A DNA stretch of 64,000 nt, taken from Sipunculus nudus. Lineage: Eukaryota; Annelida; Sipuncula; Golfingiida; Sipunculidae. The position numbers and the translations under genes are program-made. Below the pieces are notes generated by a model. The model worked only from the letters and a program-made list of their open reading frames with translations, was not told the origin of the DNA and searched no databases. Positions within the stretch are counted from its first letter, which is position 1; each line of letters begins with the position of its first letter. The DNA lies in contig CM049309.1 of NCBI GenBank assembly GCA_026874595.1, positions 47,658,079 to 47,722,078 of the forward strand, read 5' to 3'. Of this stretch, positions 61,901-64,000 are shown piece by piece.

Positions 61901-63118
61901 ATTCCATTATGAAAGATATTTACCGATGTTGCCGATCATTAAATTTGATCCTTAAAATTAGTCTTTATACATGGAAGGATCGTTACACTCCTGCGCGAGA
62001 GGAGAATACCTGCCGGGGAAACGTAGGTACAGTTTCACAGATAATAGCATATTTCTTTGATAATTGCATATATTTGTCTGAACCGAATAATAATCGATCA
62101 TCAGTCAGTTTGCTCAAACTGATGATCGATTATGAAAAAGGATCCAGCTCCCACCACATGTCCCACTTCTCACAGTTAAATAGGAAATATTTGTTCTCAC
62201 CTAATATGTTTCCTGAATTTAAGGCCATGCAAATTTCTGATACAAGGTACTCCAAATGGAATTAAGAACCCAAACGAGGTATTTTTTTTGTGTGTCAGTG
62301 TACTCCGTAATCCATTTTATTAGTCAGTGATATGACTGTGACTGAATGGACTGACTCTATGAAATACAGTGGTAACTTGATAATCTGACAACAAATGTAA
62401 ATCTAATATTTATGTCATATTAAAGAGGTGTCATATTAAAAGGTGGGGGGAGAGGTTTTATGAACAAATGTCATTACACTTCATGAAATTTGTATGAGAT
62501 CATGCATATAACTGAAATAAAACGATATATCTGTACATTTAATTTTTTTACACCCAGTTAATATAGAAGCACACTGACTATATAGACCCAGCTGTTGATT
62601 GAAAAATAGCCAATTGTCATGCCTAATGAGCTTGTTATATATGCAAGGGCTGATGTGGCCACGTTTCACATCAAAGGTGAATAAGGAATTATGCCAGACT
62701 GCCAAGTCAACAATCAACATATAGGCTTTAAGCCTTGTTTGTGGCAAAAAATATAGTGCATGTTGGAGTCAGGATAAAAGGCTATCAGATTGCCAACGAT
62801 ATTTTAATGGGATCCAACTTTTTTTTATGAAATACCATGGGATTGCAAGGTTTCTGGATTGTCAAGGGTCATGATGTCAAGTTACAACTGTATAGCATCT
62901 GCAGTGCTGACCTGTTTCTCGTGCTGTGGCAGGGTGCTCCACTCACTCCCGAGCAACTTAGTAATTGCCGAGAATGACAGGCCAGGGTTGTCCTGTCGTA
63001 CCTTCTCCCGACGGTCATTGAGGAAGCGAACATACCCTGTCAGAGGCTGTTTAGGGGCATTCTCATCACGGATCGGCTTTCTCCGTTTCTTGCCTTTGGG
63101 CCAACCACCTTTCCTCTT
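55992..63118 (-). CDS. HMG20A: HMG20A/HMG20B-like HMG-box protein, partial (C-terminal six exons, 271 aa)
   Basis: HMG20 proteins are nuclear HMG-box factors associated with the LSD1-CoREST repressor complex (known for vertebrates). Exons in transcript order: 63118-62912, 61173-61056, 60479-60430, 59383-59299, 58799-58584, 56134-55992. All junctions are GT-AG and in frame. A basic stretch [18 protein letters not shown] leads into the HMG box ([44 protein letters not shown]). A linker ([17 protein letters not shown]) leads to a long coiled coil (about 58799-58620, Glu/Gln/Leu-rich). The conserved tail [34 protein letters not shown] ends at TAA, a few residues after the family's usual end. The N-terminal part (vertebrate HMG20A is about 350 aa) must lie beyond 64000. 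HMG20A versus HMG20B cannot be decided. Confidence 0.92.
57480..58510. repeat. Interspersed repeat array carrying AGGTCAAGGTCACC words
   Basis: About three 300-bp units in the last intron of the HMG20-like gene share AGGTGGCGCC(A/C)CCAAACTTGT, TCAGTCC..ATGATCATAGTAAGT, AATGGTTCCTGAG, and AGGTCAAGGTCACCCATCTT. They end in GGACGGACGGACAG and CATCAGCCTAAGGGCTGAGG. Confidence 0.7.
57591..57830. repeat. Near-perfect 120-bp tandem duplication
   Basis: The block starting TGAAAAGTAGGTCAAGGTCA at 57591 is repeated at 57711. The two 120-bp units are almost identical (for example GAGATATCCT versus GAGATATCCC), so this is a recent event within the older repeat array. Confidence 0.92.
61305..62156 (+). 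mobile_element. hAT-like non-autonomous element, copy 2
   Basis: An inverted copy of the element at 35790-36648. It starts TAGTGGTGGGCCGATCATCG and ends near GCTCCCACCACA. The same short open frames are recognisable in both copies with scattered substitutions. The last bases of the right terminus are altered and no 8-bp target duplication is evident. It lies in the intron after the HMG-box exon of the HMG20-like gene. Confidence 0.8.
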
Positions 63119-63212
63119 CTGCCATAAACAAACAAATAAACACTAATTAGTTATCACATTAACTAAGAAATCATCTAAATAATTAATAATGTTGATATAC
63201 TTACAGTAATGA

Positions 63213-63214
<2 letters not shown>

Positions 63215-63286
<72 letters not shown>
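63215..63286. repeat. (TA)n microsatellite
   Basis: About 70 bp of alternating TA, about 100 bp upstream (transcript sense) of the HMG-box exon acceptor. Confidence 0.9.
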
Positions 63287-63289
<3 letters not shown>

Positions 63290-63515
63290 TATATACTGAT
63301 CCAAATCAAAAAAAGAATTTTTTTCACTGAAGTAAAAAATATCACTGTACATACAGAATATTTCAATGGGATGTATCCACCATTAAACAGTTAAACTAAT
63401 TTTTCATATATTTTAAATCGATTACATGTTTCTTTCACTTCAATACTCTTCTATGTTTACCTTACCTGCAAAGAATTAGTATTTATTTAACGCAAAGCTG
63501 AAAAAAAAGAGAATA

Positions 63516-63965
63516 TACTGTGGTCGCATTATTGTTTGTGAGGGTTTCACATTCACGGTATTCGTGAAAGGAAAATCATGGCAAATTCCTTGTTAATAAG
63601 AAGTCCCATCACTGAAGGCAAGTAGAAAGGAAAATATTGATGAGCATATATAATAAAAAATAACAGATCATGTATGTTTTCGTAAATCAAAGAGTGTTCT
63701 TATAAATGACACCAGATTTTCAAATGATCTAAAAAATAATGAACAACAGTTTCAACACATTTGTTGTGTTCAATGTCACTGGGGTCCCATGCAAATTGTT
63801 ACGATTCTGTGCACGTGATATTTAATATAATTAATTCATATAATAACAGATTCACACTGTAAAAGATATTTTATGGTGAGATCTCAAAAAAGAAACCACC
63901 ATGAAACAATGAAAAATTTAAAATCACTAAATATTAACCTCACAAATATGAAGCAAACCACAGTA
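63516..63965. mobile_element. Tc1/mariner-like MITE, copy 2 (CpG-depleted)
   Basis: The 450-bp unit starts TACTGTGGTCG, ends AAACCACAGTA and is flanked by TA on both sides. It aligns end to end with 37744-38161, but CpG sites there appear as TG or CA here (AATCGCGAAATGTTAACC versus AATCACTAAATATTAACC). Confidence 0.78.
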
Positions 63966-64000
63966 TACTGCCCACTTACATACATCCTATGAAACTTCAA

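Noticed and set aside
63440-63500. Possible extra exon of the HMG20-like gene upstream of the HMG box (acceptor and donor-like words)
   Set aside because: All three frames contain stops in the short interval between the acceptor-like and donor-like words.

Overview
This is an AT-rich animal genomic window with split genes, standard GT-AG introns, long TA microsatellites and many decayed transposons. The gene content is two phospholipid scramblases, a nematode/mollusc-type glycosyltransferase-like gene and an HMG20-type chromatin protein. The retroelement and repeat styles fit an invertebrate, most likely a mollusc (inference). No bacterial-type operons or CRISPR arrays were seen.

Layout. 1-3240: a tRNA-like element with LTR-like ends, then a broken Ty3/gypsy retroelement on the minus strand that keeps gag, protease and integrase pieces but has lost reverse transcriptase and RNase H. 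4489-14770 (+): a nine-exon phospholipid scramblase of 300 aa. 20048-27668 (+): a tandem second scramblase of 274 aa with the same eight downstream exon lengths and intron phases; the two proteins are about 83% identical after their unrelated first exons (198 of 238 residues, counted by hand). 28690-29350: an unusual CpG-containing block with reiterated CACGTT and CTACGG words. 29883-41044 (-): a five-exon type II membrane protein of 389 aa resembling DUF1647 glycosyltransferase-like proteins; its second intron holds a plus-strand promoter-like segment and possible first exon, a hAT-like element and a Tc1-like MITE. 41045-55991: no gene recognised, mostly interspersed and tandem repeats. 55992-63118 (-): the C-terminal six exons of an HMG20A/HMG20B-like protein, whose N-terminus lies beyond the right edge.

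The genes do not form a pathway. The scramblases act at membranes, the glycosyltransferase-like protein is predicted to sit in the secretory pathway, and the HMG20-like protein is nuclear. The clearest biological story is the scramblase tandem duplication with replaced N-termini. The most unusual non-genic items are the tRNA-like element with LTR-like ends (two copies), non-autonomous DNA transposons with intact target-site duplications, a pair of MITEs differing in CpG decay, a hammerhead-like motif and the nested promoter candidate. No wholly new system can be claimed from sequence alone.
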